NCBI RefSeq assembly: GCF_030063365.1
Contig: NZ_JASISY010000001.1
Location: 310,001-374,000 of the forward strand
Direction of reading: 5' to 3'
DNA: 64,000 nucleotides
Origin: Cryobacterium sp. PH29-G1
Lineage (GTDB): Bacteria; Actinomycetota; Actinomycetes; Actinomycetales; Microbacteriaceae
The position numbers were made by a program, and so were the translations under genes. Of the stretch, positions 45,075 through 54,102 are shown in pieces (position 1 is the first letter of the stretch; each line of letters starts with the position of its first letter). The notes under the pieces are model-generated. The model had not been told where the DNA came from. It worked only from the letters and a program-made list of their open reading frames with translations, and did not search any database.

Positions 45075-46535
45075 GTGCAGAAACCCGAACCCGCTCCGGC
45101 TGGTGCCGCCCCGCGCGGTGGGATCGCACGCGTGTTCACCCGGCACCGGCGCGCCTGGCTGATCGTCGCCGGCGGCGTCGCGTTCGTGCTGCTGGGCAGT
45201 GGCGCCGTTTTTGCCGGAACCCAGACCGGCGTGACGCAACCGGCGGCAGCATCCGTGGTGACCACGCCGACACCGAGCCCCACGCCCACCGTCGATCCGG
45301 CCCGGCCGGTTCCGGCCGAGGCCACCGCCGCCAGCCAGCTGCGTACCTGCTCGGTCGCCGCGCTGGCCGCCGACAGCCGCCTCGCTGAATTCCAGGCCCA
45401 GGTGGTCAATGCCACAACCGGTGAGGTGCTCTTCGACCGGGGCGGCACGACCTCCTCGCGCACGGCGAGCGTTATGAAGGTGCTCACTTCGGCCGCCGCC
45501 CTCAACGTTCTCGGTAGTGATTATCGAGCCAGCACCCGCGTCGTGCAGGGTGCCGAACCCGGCCAGGTCGTGCTCGTCGGTGGTGGAGACCTCACCCTGT
45601 CGCGGCTGCCCACGGGCCAGGAATCGTTCTACACGGGTGCCGCGCACCTCGACGACCTCGCGACGCAGACCATGGTCGCCTGGGCCGCCGATCCGGCCAA
45701 CCCGCCGATCAGCTCGCTCGTGCTCGACTCCTCCTACTTTTCCGGCCCGGATTGGGACGCGGGCTGGGCCCGCACCGAACTCGGCCTCGGCTACATGCCG
45801 GAGATCACCGCGCTCATGGTCGACGGCGACCGCAACGACCCCACCCGCAGCACCTCGGCTCGCAGCGAAGACCCGATCATGCGGGCCGGGCAGGCATTCG
45901 CCGACGCCCTCGGCGGCGGCGTGACCATCAGCCAGGGCACTGCCCCGGCCGGCGCAGCTCCACTCGGTGTCGTACAGTCCGCTCCGGTGTCAACGCTCAT
46001 TCAGCAGGCGCTGATCGTGAGCGACAACACCATCGCCGAGATGCTCGCCCGGCTCGTGGCCATCGAATACGGCGCCGGAAATTCGTTCTCCGCACTGCAG
46101 GAGGGCATCGTGGGGGGTCTCGCCGCGTACGGCATCGACACGACCGGCATGATCATCACTGACGGCTCGGGGCTCAGCCCCAACAACGCGGTCTCGCCGG
46201 CCTATCTGACCGCGCTGTTCATCAAGGTCAACGCGCGGGAGGGAAACCTGGGGGTGCTGTTCGACGGCCTGCCGGTAGCCGGCGGTCCGCGCGGATCGCT
46301 CTCCTACAGCGACCGGTTCGCCGGTGCCAATTCCGCCGCCGACGGCGCCGTCTTCGCGAAGACCGGCTGGATCGATACCGGTTACACGCTGGCCGGCATT
46401 ATCCACGCCGCCGACGGCACCCCGCTCACCTTCGCTATTTATGCCATCGGCAACGTGAATTCGAACGCAAAAATCGCCATCGACACGTTGACCACCGGAT
46501 TCTTTCACTGCGGCGATAACCTGTCCAACAACTGA
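45075..46535 (+). CDS. dacB: D-alanyl-D-alanine carboxypeptidase/endopeptidase, PBP4 type
   Basis: GTG 45075 lies 8-11 nt after GGAGGTGG; a GTG at 45063 overlaps that ribosome site and is less likely. The 486-residue protein has a cytosolic tail, one membrane helix (about residues 30-52), a Pro/Thr-rich linker and a penicillin-binding domain with S132-V-M-K135, S316-D-N318 and K429-T-G431. Peptidase family S13. It trims or cleaves peptidoglycan cross-links outside the membrane. Stand-alone transcription unit, followed 32 nt later by nicotinamidase. Confidence 0.93.
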   Translation: MQKPEPAPAGAAPRGGIARVFTRHRRAWLIVAGGVAFVLLGSGAVFAGTQTGVTQPAAASVVTTPTPSPTPTVDPARPVPAEATAASQLRTCSVAALAADSRLAEFQAQVVNATTGEVLFDRGGTTSSRTASVMKVLTSAAALNVLGSDYRASTRVVQGAEPGQVVLVGGGDLTLSRLPTGQESFYTGAAHLDDLATQTMVAWAADPANPPISSLVLDSSYFSGPDWDAGWARTELGLGYMPEITALMVDGDRNDPTRSTSARSEDPIMRAGQAFADALGGGVTISQGTAPAGAAPLGVVQSAPVSTLIQQALIVSDNTIAEMLARLVAIEYGAGNSFSALQEGIVGGLAAYGIDTTGMIITDGSGLSPNNAVSPAYLTALFIKVNAREGNLGVLFDGLPVAGGPRGSLSYSDRFAGANSAADGAVFAKTGWIDTGYTLAGIIHAADGTPLTFAIYAIGNVNSNAKIAIDTLTTGFFHCGDNLSNN

Positions 46536-46567
46536 CCGTGTACTAACTGACTCTCGAAGGAGACATC

Positions 46568-47158
46568 GTGACCCACGCACTGTTCATCATCGACGTTCAG
46601 AATGACTTCACCGAGGGCGGCGCCCTCGCCGTTGACGGGGGTACCGCCGTCGCGACGGGTGTGAGCGCGCTGCTGGCGCAGCATCCGCTCGTCTATAAAT
46701 ATGTCTTCGCTTCGCGCGACTGGCACGATATCGGCAACGACAACGGGGGCCACTTCGCCCGCGACACGACGCCCGACTACGTCACGACCTGGCCGGTGCA
46801 TTGTGTTGCCGGCACCACGGGCGCCGAATACCACCCCGCTCTCACGACCGATGCCGTCACGTTTCACATTCGCAAGGGGCAGGGCAAGCCCGCCTACTCC
46901 ATCTTTGAGGGCACCACAGAAGCGGGGCAGAGTGTGGGGGCATTGCTGAGCGAGCACGGCGTGACTGACGTCGACATCGTCGGTCTGGCCACCGACTACT
47001 GCGTGCGCGCTTCCACCCTTGACGCTTTGGAACACGGCCAGCACGTGCGCGTGCTGACCGATCTCGTGGCCGGGGTCGCCCCGGAATCCACCGCGACGGC
47101 CCTCGCCGAGATGGCGCACGCCGGCGCGGTGTTCGCAGAGAGCGATGCCGTCGAGTGA
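46568..47158 (+). CDS. pncA: Nicotinamidase (isochorismatase family)
   Basis: 196 residues from GTG 46568 after GAAGGAG. Converts nicotinamide to nicotinate for NAD salvage (the enzyme that activates pyrazinamide in mycobacteria). Catalytic triad Asp9 (IIDVQNDF), Lys103 (IRKGQG) and Cys145 (ATDYCV); metal ligands Asp51, His53 and His62 in SRDWHDIGNDNGGHF. The gene overlaps the next by 4 nt. Confidence 0.94.
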   Translation: MTHALFIIDVQNDFTEGGALAVDGGTAVATGVSALLAQHPLVYKYVFASRDWHDIGNDNGGHFARDTTPDYVTTWPVHCVAGTTGAEYHPALTTDAVTFHIRKGQGKPAYSIFEGTTEAGQSVGALLSEHGVTDVDIVGLATDYCVRASTLDALEHGQHVRVLTDLVAGVAPESTATALAEMAHAGAVFAESDAVE

Positions 47159-47886
47159 CCGATTTCGCTCGGCGCCTGGACGGCGTGCGCATAGCCTTTG
47201 ATGCAGCGCCGGGAGCACGGCCGGTTCTGCTCGTGCACGGTTTCGCGTCGACCGCCGAGGTCACCTGGGGTGGCTCGGGCTGGGTTCGTGCGCTGGCAGA
47301 GGCCCAGCGCGGGGCGATCACCCCCGACCTGCGCGGTCATGGACGCAGCGATAAGCCGCACCACGCCGCCGACTATGAGCCTCGGCAACTCGCCGCCGAC
47401 CTGGTGGTTGTGCTCGACACGCTCGAACTTGAGCGGGTCGACGTGATCGGCTATTCGATGGGATCGCGGGTTGTTGCCGCCCTGGCCCGGCTGGTGCCGG
47501 AACGCGTGCACCGCCTCGTGCTCGGTGGCGCCGGCCCCATCGAACTGTTTGCAACCTGGGATGCTGACGCCGTCAACCGGTTCGTGGCCCACGGCGACCT
47601 GCCGGCCGACCCCACCATCGCCGCGGTGCTCGGCCCGATAATCGCATCGGGTGCCGATCTGGACGCCCTCGTGGCCTGTGTGCAGGGTTTTGCCGGGAGT
47701 ACGCTCGACGTGCCGGCGGGCATCCCCCAGCTGTTTGTCGCCGGCGGGGCGGACCCGATTACGGCGGGGATTGCCACGCTCGCCGCCGACCGCGGCGCGC
47801 GGTATCTGGAGTTGCCCGGACGCACCCACCTTAACGCGCTCACCTCCCGCGAGTTCAGAGAGGCTGCGCTACAGTTTCTGGCCTGA
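47155..47886 (+). CDS. Alpha/beta hydrolase
   Basis: 243 residues from GTG 47155, coupled to pncA. VLLVHGFASTAEVTWGG supplies the oxyanion hole, GYSMGSRVVAALA the nucleophilic Ser, AGGADPIT the Asp and GRTHLNAL the His. Cytoplasmic; could be an esterase, lactonase or C-C hydrolase. The substrate is not predicted. Confidence 0.88.
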   Translation: MTDFARRLDGVRIAFDAAPGARPVLLVHGFASTAEVTWGGSGWVRALAEAQRGAITPDLRGHGRSDKPHHAADYEPRQLAADLVVVLDTLELERVDVIGYSMGSRVVAALARLVPERVHRLVLGGAGPIELFATWDADAVNRFVAHGDLPADPTIAAVLGPIIASGADLDALVACVQGFAGSTLDVPAGIPQLFVAGGADPITAGIATLAADRGARYLELPGRTHLNALTSREFREAALQFLA

Positions 47887-48063
47887 CCCGGGCGTACCGG
47901 TCTGTGAAATGACCGCCAACGGCCGCGGAACGAGTGGCGCCCCGCGCACGATGTGCACGGGATGGTGGTTGGGCAGCGCTCTCGTGCAAGCGCTGAGGTG
48001 AGGCCCGCGCGTACGGTGGAGTCACGGCGGGACTCACGGCGCCGCACTCAACGTGGAGGACTC

Positions 48064-49506
48064 ATGACAACGAACGACACCCTGGCAACCCCGACGCTGG
48101 ACACCCTAGACGGACTGCTCGCCGCCATCACCCCGACGACGGGGGAGACGCGCGAAATGCTCAACCCCGCGACCGGCGATGTCGTCGGCCTCGCCCCGGT
48201 GCACACCGTCGACGATCTCGAAGCGGCCATCGCTGCCGCCAAGCTGGCCCAGCCGGCCTGGGCGGCCCTCGGCCACGAAGCGCGCAGCGCCATCATGATG
48301 CGCGCCGCTGACGCGATCGATGCCGCCGCTGAGCCCCTCGCCCAGCTGCTCTCGCGTGAGCAGGGCAAACCGCTCAACGGACCGAATGCGCGTTTCGAGG
48401 TCGGTGGAGCCTCCGGGTGGCTGCGCGCCGCGGCCGCGACCCCGCTGGAGTCCGAGGTGGTGTTCGACGACGGCACCACCCACGCCGCGATCACCTACCG
48501 CCCGATCGGCGTCGTCGGCGCGATCGGTCCGTGGAACTGGCCGATGATGATCTCGATTTGGCAGATCGCGCCCGCGCTGCGGATGGGAAACGCCGTCGTC
48601 GTCAAGCCCTCCGAGTACACGCCGTTGAGCGTTCTCGCCCTCGTGGCCGTCATGAACCAGGTGCTGCCCGAGGGACTCGTCACCGTCGTCTCCGGCGGTC
48701 GCGAGATCGGAGCCGGCCTCGCCGTGCACCCCGGCATCGGCAAGGTCATGTTCACCGGATCGACCGCAACCGGCAAGGCCATCATCCGCAGCTCGGCCGA
48801 CACGGTCAAGCGCCTCACTCTCGAGCTCGGCGGCAACGATGCCGGCATCGTGCTGCCCGACGCCGACCCCGAGGCTATTGCCGAGGGACTGTTCTGGGGT
48901 GCGTTCATCAACACCGGCCAGACCTGCGCCGCCCTCAAGCGCCTGTACGTGCACGACGACATCTACGACGCTGTTTGCGACGCGCTGACAGCGTTCGCGG
49001 CAAAAATGCCGATGGGCGTCGGAATCGACGAGAACAACGTGCTCGGTCCGCTGCAGAACAAGGCGCAGTTCGACATTGTCGCCGGTCTCGTGCAGGCTGC
49101 GAAGGATTCCGGCGCTCGTGTGCTCATCGGTGGCAATCCCGATTTGGAAGCACCGGGCTACTTCTACCCGACCACCCTGATCGCGGACATCGACGACGCC
49201 AACCCGCTCGTCGCCGAGGAACAGTTCGGGCCGGTGCTTCCGATCATCCGCTATACCGACCTCGACGATGCCATCGCTCGTGCGAACAACGTTGATGTGG
49301 GACTGGGCGGTTCTGTCTGGTCGAGCGACCTCGTTCGGGCTCGCGAGGTTGCCGCCCGTCTCGAGACCGGTACCGTCTGGATCAACGCGCACGGCATGGT
49401 GCACCCGATGATTCCGTTCGGCGGGGCGAAGCAGTCCGGCTACGGGCTGGAGTTCGGCGTCGAGGGTCTCAAGGCGCTTGGCGTGCCGCAGGTCATCAAC
49501 GGCTAG
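48064..49506 (+). CDS. NAD(P)-dependent aldehyde dehydrogenase
   Basis: 480 residues from ATG 48064 behind GGAGG. Motifs: IGPWNWPMM, VVVKPSEYTPLS, FTGSTATGK, catalytic Glu in LELGGNDAG and Cys in NTGQTCAALKR, and PFGGAKQSGYG. Oxidises an aldehyde to an acid; substrate unknown. It lies upstream of the aromatic catabolism cluster but is separated from it by a strong terminator and by repeat copy B, so a joint role is uncertain. Confidence 0.92.
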   Translation: MTTNDTLATPTLDTLDGLLAAITPTTGETREMLNPATGDVVGLAPVHTVDDLEAAIAAAKLAQPAWAALGHEARSAIMMRAADAIDAAAEPLAQLLSREQGKPLNGPNARFEVGGASGWLRAAAATPLESEVVFDDGTTHAAITYRPIGVVGAIGPWNWPMMISIWQIAPALRMGNAVVVKPSEYTPLSVLALVAVMNQVLPEGLVTVVSGGREIGAGLAVHPGIGKVMFTGSTATGKAIIRSSADTVKRLTLELGGNDAGIVLPDADPEAIAEGLFWGAFINTGQTCAALKRLYVHDDIYDAVCDALTAFAAKMPMGVGIDENNVLGPLQNKAQFDIVAGLVQAAKDSGARVLIGGNPDLEAPGYFYPTTLIADIDDANPLVAEEQFGPVLPIIRYTDLDDAIARANNVDVGLGGSVWSSDLVRAREVAARLETGTVWINAHGMVHPMIPFGGAKQSGYGLEFGVEGLKALGVPQVING

Positions 49507-49526
49507 GTATCCGTTCAGCAGTACAG

Positions 49527-49557
49527 AAGAGCCCCCGTCGGTGACGGGGGCTCTTTC
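49527..49557 (+). terminator. Rho-independent terminator
   Basis: A 13-bp perfect stem, AAGAGCCCCCGTC with GACGGGGGCTCTT, loop GGT, followed by TCT, sits 20 bp after the aldehyde dehydrogenase stop. Confidence 0.85.
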
Positions 49558-49604
49558 TGGTACCTGGCTCACGGTTTTCGGTGCCCGGCTCCGAGCAGTA
49601 TTGG

Positions 49605-49670
49605 CCGGGCCCACCTTACGCAAGCGGGCCCATGATCTACCATGGGCCCGCTTTCCGGGCCCGGGCCCGG
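49605..49670 (+). repeat. GGGCCC-rich nested palindromic intergenic repeat, copy B
   Basis: Inner hairpin AAGCGGGCCCATG/CATGGGCCCGCTT is 13 bp, the longest of the three copies, with loop ATCTAC. Flanks CCGGGCCCACC and CCGGGCCCGGGCCCGG are as in copy A. It sits between two convergent genes just after a conventional terminator, so it is not itself needed as terminator for the plus strand. Confidence 0.9.
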
Positions 49671-49686
49671 TCGAAATGGGGCGCGG

Positions 49687-51033
49687 CTACTCGTGGGCGC
49701 TGACGCCGAGCGGAATCCCGCGGGTCTCCTTTACGAGGGTCACCGCGACGAAGGAGATCGCAGCCAGTGCCATGAGGTAGATGCCGATGGAGAACGACTG
49801 ACCGGTCTGATCGAGCAACAACTGCGCGATGAGCGGTGCGAAAGCTCCACCGAGAATAGCGCCGAGGGCATATCCGATCGACACCCCCGAGTAGCGAACC
49901 TGGGCCGGGAACATCTCGGCGTAGAGCGCGGCCTGCGGGCCGTAGGACAGGCCGAGCCCGCTCGCCAACACGATCAGGGATACCGCGAACCACACGATAT
50001 CGCCGGTGTCGATGAGGGCGAACATCGGGATCGCCCAGAGGAACAGAAAGGCATAGCCGATCTGGAAGGTACGGATGCGACCGATCTTGTCGGAGAGGAT
50101 GCCGCCGAACATGGTGGAGGCGAGCCAGAACACGGCTGCCACGGTGCTGGCGACGAGCACCGGGGTGCGGTCCATGCCGAGTCCGCCGGCCTCAACGGGC
50201 TTGGTGGCGTAGGAGCTGAAGAACGCGATGAGCATGTAGCCGGCCGCGTTGTTGGCGATGAAGATGAGTGCGGTGAGGATGACCTGACGCGAGTGGTTCT
50301 GGAAGAGCTGCTTGAGCGGAGCGGCAGATTCCTTCTTGCGAGTCTGCATCTCCTGAAAGACCGGGCTCTCGGACACCGCGCGGCGAATGACCCACCCGAC
50401 GACGATGAGGAGCACCGACACGAGGAACGGGATGCGCCAGCCCCAGGTGAGGAAGGCCTCTTCGCTCATCGAGGTGGTCACGGCGATCATGACGCCGGTG
50501 GCGAGGATGAGGCCAACCGGAACGCCGATCTGCGGGTAGGCGCCGAAGAAGCCACGCTTGTTGTCTGGTGCGTGTTCGACCGACATGAGCGCGGCACCGC
50601 CCCATTCTCCGCCGGCCGAGAAGCCCTGCAGGATGCGCAGCACGATCAGCAGCACGGGTGCCCCGACGCCGATCTGGTCGTAGGTCGGCAGCAGGCCGAT
50701 GAGTGCCGTTGCCGCACCCATCGTGACGAGGGTGAAGACGAGCATCGCCTTGCGGCCGATGCGGTCACCGAGGTGGCCGGCGACAATGGCGCCCAGCGGG
50801 CGGAACAGGAAGCTGATTCCGAGTGATGCCCAGGCGATCAGCTGGGCCAAGGGGGCATTCTCTCCGGCGAGCGGGGCGAAAAACAGGCCCGCCAGTACGA
50901 GCCCGGCGGCCTGAGCGTAGATGAAGAAGTCGTACCACTCGATGGTGGTACCCACCATGGTGCCGGCGAGAACTCGCCGTTCTTCGTTCCGTTTGGCGCT
51001 GGAAATCGGTGTGCGCTCGGTCGTTAAGGCCAT
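49687..51033 (-). CDS. MHS-family metabolite:H+ symporter
   Basis: 448 residues from ATG 51033 behind GAGGGAG. Twelve hydrophobic helices; GTTIEWYDFFIYAQAAGLV in TM1, GHLGDRIGRKAMLVFTL as the MFS motif A, and GGEWGGAALMSVEHAPDNKR, which identifies the metabolite:H+ symporter group (shikimate, citrate, proline and aromatic acid carriers). About 60 percent alike by eye to the second MHS transporter at 60007, which flanks the other side of the hpa cluster. Probably imports an aromatic acid. Confidence 0.9.
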   Translation of the reverse strand: MALTTERTPISSAKRNEERRVLAGTMVGTTIEWYDFFIYAQAAGLVLAGLFFAPLAGENAPLAQLIAWASLGISFLFRPLGAIVAGHLGDRIGRKAMLVFTLVTMGAATALIGLLPTYDQIGVGAPVLLIVLRILQGFSAGGEWGGAALMSVEHAPDNKRGFFGAYPQIGVPVGLILATGVMIAVTTSMSEEAFLTWGWRIPFLVSVLLIVVGWVIRRAVSESPVFQEMQTRKKESAAPLKQLFQNHSRQVILTALIFIANNAAGYMLIAFFSSYATKPVEAGGLGMDRTPVLVASTVAAVFWLASTMFGGILSDKIGRIRTFQIGYAFLFLWAIPMFALIDTGDIVWFAVSLIVLASGLGLSYGPQAALYAEMFPAQVRYSGVSIGYALGAILGGAFAPLIAQLLLDQTGQSFSIGIYLMALAAISFVAVTLVKETRGIPLGVSAHE

Positions 51034-51253
51034 GGAATACTCCCTCGTATCTCACTGCGGTGCTGGGGGTCGGGTACTGCTGCGGGTATTGCGGCGGGTG
51101 ACGCTGCAAAGTGTGGGGATTGTGCGGTGAAACCGGCACTGGGGCAGTATGACAGTAAAACCGTGAATTACCTACCTAGCGGTCAGTATTGTGAGCGTCG
51201 TGTTCGGGTGCGCCCGGGCGCTGCACCGTTCGATCAACGCTAGTTTGGAGGAA

Positions 51254-52501
51254 ATGACCTCCACGAAACCACCATCGACGCAGGCGCGTGCCGCGGTCGG
51301 CGTGCTTCTCACCGGCCTCATCGTGGCTATGCTGTGGCCGATCGTCACCGCGTTCCTACTCAGCCCCTATGACGTGGGCGAGACCTGCGCTGGGGTCAAC
51401 GGGTCAACTCACCGGCTGCGCTACGATTTCTTTCCGCCGCGCCTGCTCTGTGCCACCGGGGGCGACGGGTGGGTGGTGGCGACCGACGGTGGCGTGACCA
51501 TCGGCTTGTCGCTCGTGCTCGTTCTCGCCGTCGCGGCCATGATCGTCGGCGTGGTTGTCGGCGTATGGTCGGTGCCGACGCTCGCGCCGGCGGCATCCGC
51601 TGAGAATTTCGCCTATCTGGCGGGCAGCCTGCCGTCACTCCGGGTGCGTCGCCTGCGCCGGCTGTGTGGGCTGCTCGCGGTGGCCTCCGTGGTGTCGCCG
51701 GTGTGGATGCTCTACCTGGGGCTCGGCGTCGGTTATGGCGGCTCGGCCGCGCCCGACCCGTACACGCTGATTTTCGGCTACCTCGCGCAGCTCGTCGCGG
51801 CGGCAGCCATTCCACTGCTCGCGCTCGCGGCGGGCATCGGCGGCTGGGTGCCGCGGGCACGCCAACGGTCGGGGGGAGCGGATGCGGCGTCCATTGCGGT
51901 TGCCGGGCTGGTCGCTGCGGCCGTGCTGCTCTGCCTCACCCTGGCGCTCGGGCTCGGGGCGATCGCGAAGGTTGTGGCTGCCGGCGAACGGTCGGAGCTC
52001 CCGGCTGCAGGGAACGTTGAACTCCTGCAGACTCCGGCCCTGCCCCCGCAAATTGTGCCACCGGCTGCGCCCTCGACCGCGCTGGCGGCGGTTGAACTCG
52101 AGCAGCAATTCGGCGCGTTTGTCGCGCGAACCACCGCCCGCTTCGGGCCGGCGTTTGAGGCCCCGGCCGCGCAGGGAGAGGTTCCCGGCGCGGCGCTCGA
52201 CCTCGCCGGGGCGACCACGCCGTACTCCTTTCAGTGCGCAGACGGCGCCGGCGTCGGGTATGGCATGAACCTAACGTTCTCGGGCGCGAACACCGACGAC
52301 TGGGACGTCAATTACGACGCCGCAGCAGCCGCGTTTCTGCGCATCACCGACGGGTGGGCCGCCGACGGATACCCGAGCCAGACCTACAACAGCGAGTTCC
52401 TCGCCTATGCCGACGAGCCCAGTATCGTGTCTCAACTGCGGGCACGCCACATCGGGTCGATCGTGCGGGTGGGTGTGCAGAGCCTGTGTGTGGCCGAATA
52501 G
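51254..52501 (+). CDS. Polytopic membrane protein with extracytoplasmic C-terminal domain, unknown
   Basis: 415 residues from ATG 51254 (GGAGG only 2 nt upstream; start may shift). Five membrane helices in the first 260 residues, then an Ala/Pro-rich linker and a domain of about 120 residues with two cysteines (FQCADG, SLCVAE) and GANTDDWDVNYDAAAAAFLR. I do not recognise a family. Stop codon abuts the IclR gene stop on the other strand. Confidence 0.65.
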   Translation: MTSTKPPSTQARAAVGVLLTGLIVAMLWPIVTAFLLSPYDVGETCAGVNGSTHRLRYDFFPPRLLCATGGDGWVVATDGGVTIGLSLVLVLAVAAMIVGVVVGVWSVPTLAPAASAENFAYLAGSLPSLRVRRLRRLCGLLAVASVVSPVWMLYLGLGVGYGGSAAPDPYTLIFGYLAQLVAAAAIPLLALAAGIGGWVPRARQRSGGADAASIAVAGLVAAAVLLCLTLALGLGAIAKVVAAGERSELPAAGNVELLQTPALPPQIVPPAAPSTALAAVELEQQFGAFVARTTARFGPAFEAPAAQGEVPGAALDLAGATTPYSFQCADGAGVGYGMNLTFSGANTDDWDVNYDAAAAAFLRITDGWAADGYPSQTYNSEFLAYADEPSIVSQLRARHIGSIVRVGVQSLCVAE

Positions 52502-53242
52502 TCAGCTGACTTCGGCGACGATCGTGCGAGCCGCGGCGGTGAGGACGGCGCCGATATCGGCGGGGGAATGCCGGCTGGAGATGTAGACGACGGCCAGAGA
52601 CGCGGGGGAGTCCCCGGGAACCAGCAGCGGAACGGCAATCGACGACAGGCCGGGAATGACCTCGTTGTGGCTTGAGGCATAGCCGAGGGCGGCGACCTCC
52701 CCAGCCTCACTGCGGCGGGTTTCCGATTGGCCGAGCGCGGCCCACTCCGTGGCGCTCAGACCGGACTGGATGGCGATTCCCGGTGCGCCCATGTTCAGCG
52801 GATGCCGCGTGCCGGGCTGCTGCGCGACCGTCGCATGGGCCTGCCGCGGCTCGATACTCACGAGAGTGAAGATTTCGCCCTGGTCGAGCACCGCGACGAA
52901 CGCGGTCATGCCGAGTTCGTTGGCGATGCGGGTGAGCACGGGCAGGGCAGCGGCCTGCAGATCGCGGGACACCCCGCGGGCCAGGGCAGCCAGCCGCGCG
53001 CCGAGCCGCACCTGTCCGGCCGGATCCCGCACGACGAGGCCGTGATCCTCGAGGGTGCGCAGAATGCGGTAGGCGATCGAGCGGTGCACGTCGAGGGCGG
53101 CAGCGAGTGCGACGATGCTCATCGGTTCGGCGGTGTCAGCGAGAATTTCCAGCACGCGGATGCCGCGCGACAGGGTTTGCGAGTGCGCGGCGGGCGCCGG
53201 CCGGGGGCGGCCGGAGTTTTCGGCGAATTCTGGGATCGACAC
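52502..53242 (-). CDS. IclR-family transcriptional regulator
   Basis: 246 residues from GTG 53242. N-terminal winged helix: SRGIRVLEILADTAEPMSIV followed by LAAALDVHRSIAYRILRTLE; C-terminal effector domain with AIPVL-like VLTRIANELGMTAFVAVLD and VPLLVPGDSPASLAVV. IclR regulators commonly control aromatic catabolism with a pathway intermediate as effector. It is the last gene in line with hpaI (38-nt gap) and may regulate the cluster or a transporter. Confidence 0.9.
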   Translation of the reverse strand: MSIPEFAENSGRPRPAPAAHSQTLSRGIRVLEILADTAEPMSIVALAAALDVHRSIAYRILRTLEDHGLVVRDPAGQVRLGARLAALARGVSRDLQAAALPVLTRIANELGMTAFVAVLDQGEIFTLVSIEPRQAHATVAQQPGTRHPLNMGAPGIAIQSGLSATEWAALGQSETRRSEAGEVAALGYASSHNEVIPGLSSIAVPLLVPGDSPASLAVVYISSRHSPADIGAVLTAAARTIVAEVS

Positions 53243-53280
53243 CCTCTTATTCTCGCATTCGGCTCGGTCGCTCTGTCGCT

Positions 53281-54102
53281 TTAGTAACTCGGCCGCGGAA
53301 GCTCAGACCCGGCCGGACCCGTGGGGCGAATGAAGGTCGCGGCGAGCGTCTCGGATGCCCGGGCGAGGATGGCTACGTCGGCACCGACGAGCACAAACCG
53401 GGCACCCGCCGCCAGGTAGCGTTCGGCGGTCGCCGGCGCGAAAGCATTGACGCCGACCGGTTTGCCGAGCGCCGTGACGGTGCGGATACACTGCTCGACC
53501 GCGGCGACGACGTCGGGGTGGTCCTGCTGGCCGAGCAGGCCCATCGATGCGGCGAGGTCGGAGGGACCGATGAACAAGCCGTCCACCCCGTCGACGATCG
53601 CGATCTCGGCGACGTTGGCCACGGCATCCGTCGTCTCGATCTGCACGAACAGTGCGATCGTCTCGTCGGCGCGGGCCAGGTAGCCGTCGATGCGGTTCCA
53701 CCGGGAGGCCCGGGCGAGAGCACTGCCGACTCCGCGAACGCCGTGCGGCGGGTAGCGCACCGCGGCGACCATGTCACGGGCCTGTTCGGCGGTATCGACC
53801 ATGGGAATGAGCAGATTCTGCACACCGAGGTCGAGGAGCTGCTTCACGATGATCCGATCCCCGATTGGAGCGCGCACCAGCGGCATGATCGGGTAACCGT
53901 GCACGGCCTGCAGCTGGCTCAGCGTCGACTCCAGGCCGTTCGGGCTGTGCTCCGTGTCGATCAGGAGCCAGTCGAGACCGCTGCCGGCGCAGATTTCCGC
54001 GACCAGGGCGCTGCCGGAACACACCCACATACCGATCTGCGCACGTTCACTGCCCGCCAGAACGTCGCGGAAGGTCGGCTCCGCTGCTACTCGAATCGGC
54101 AT
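53281..54102 (-). CDS. hpaI: HpcH/HpaI-type aldolase (4-hydroxy-2-oxoheptanedioate aldolase)
   Basis: 273 residues from ATG 54102 after GGGAG; the gene overlaps hpaH by 16 nt. Class II pyruvate aldolase: LLIDTEHSPN, VQIETTDAVANV with the metal-binding Glu, DGLFIGPSDLAASMG with the Asp ligand, and VNAFAPATAERYLAAGARFV. Splits 4-hydroxy-2-oxoheptanedioate to pyruvate and succinic semialdehyde, the last step of the homoprotocatechuate pathway. Cluster context supports this specificity over the related sugar-acid aldolases. Confidence 0.9.
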   Translation of the reverse strand: MPIRVAAEPTFRDVLAGSERAQIGMWVCSGSALVAEICAGSGLDWLLIDTEHSPNGLESTLSQLQAVHGYPIMPLVRAPIGDRIIVKQLLDLGVQNLLIPMVDTAEQARDMVAAVRYPPHGVRGVGSALARASRWNRIDGYLARADETIALFVQIETTDAVANVAEIAIVDGVDGLFIGPSDLAASMGLLGQQDHPDVVAAVEQCIRTVTALGKPVGVNAFAPATAERYLAAGARFVLVGADVAILARASETLAATFIRPTGPAGSELPRPSY

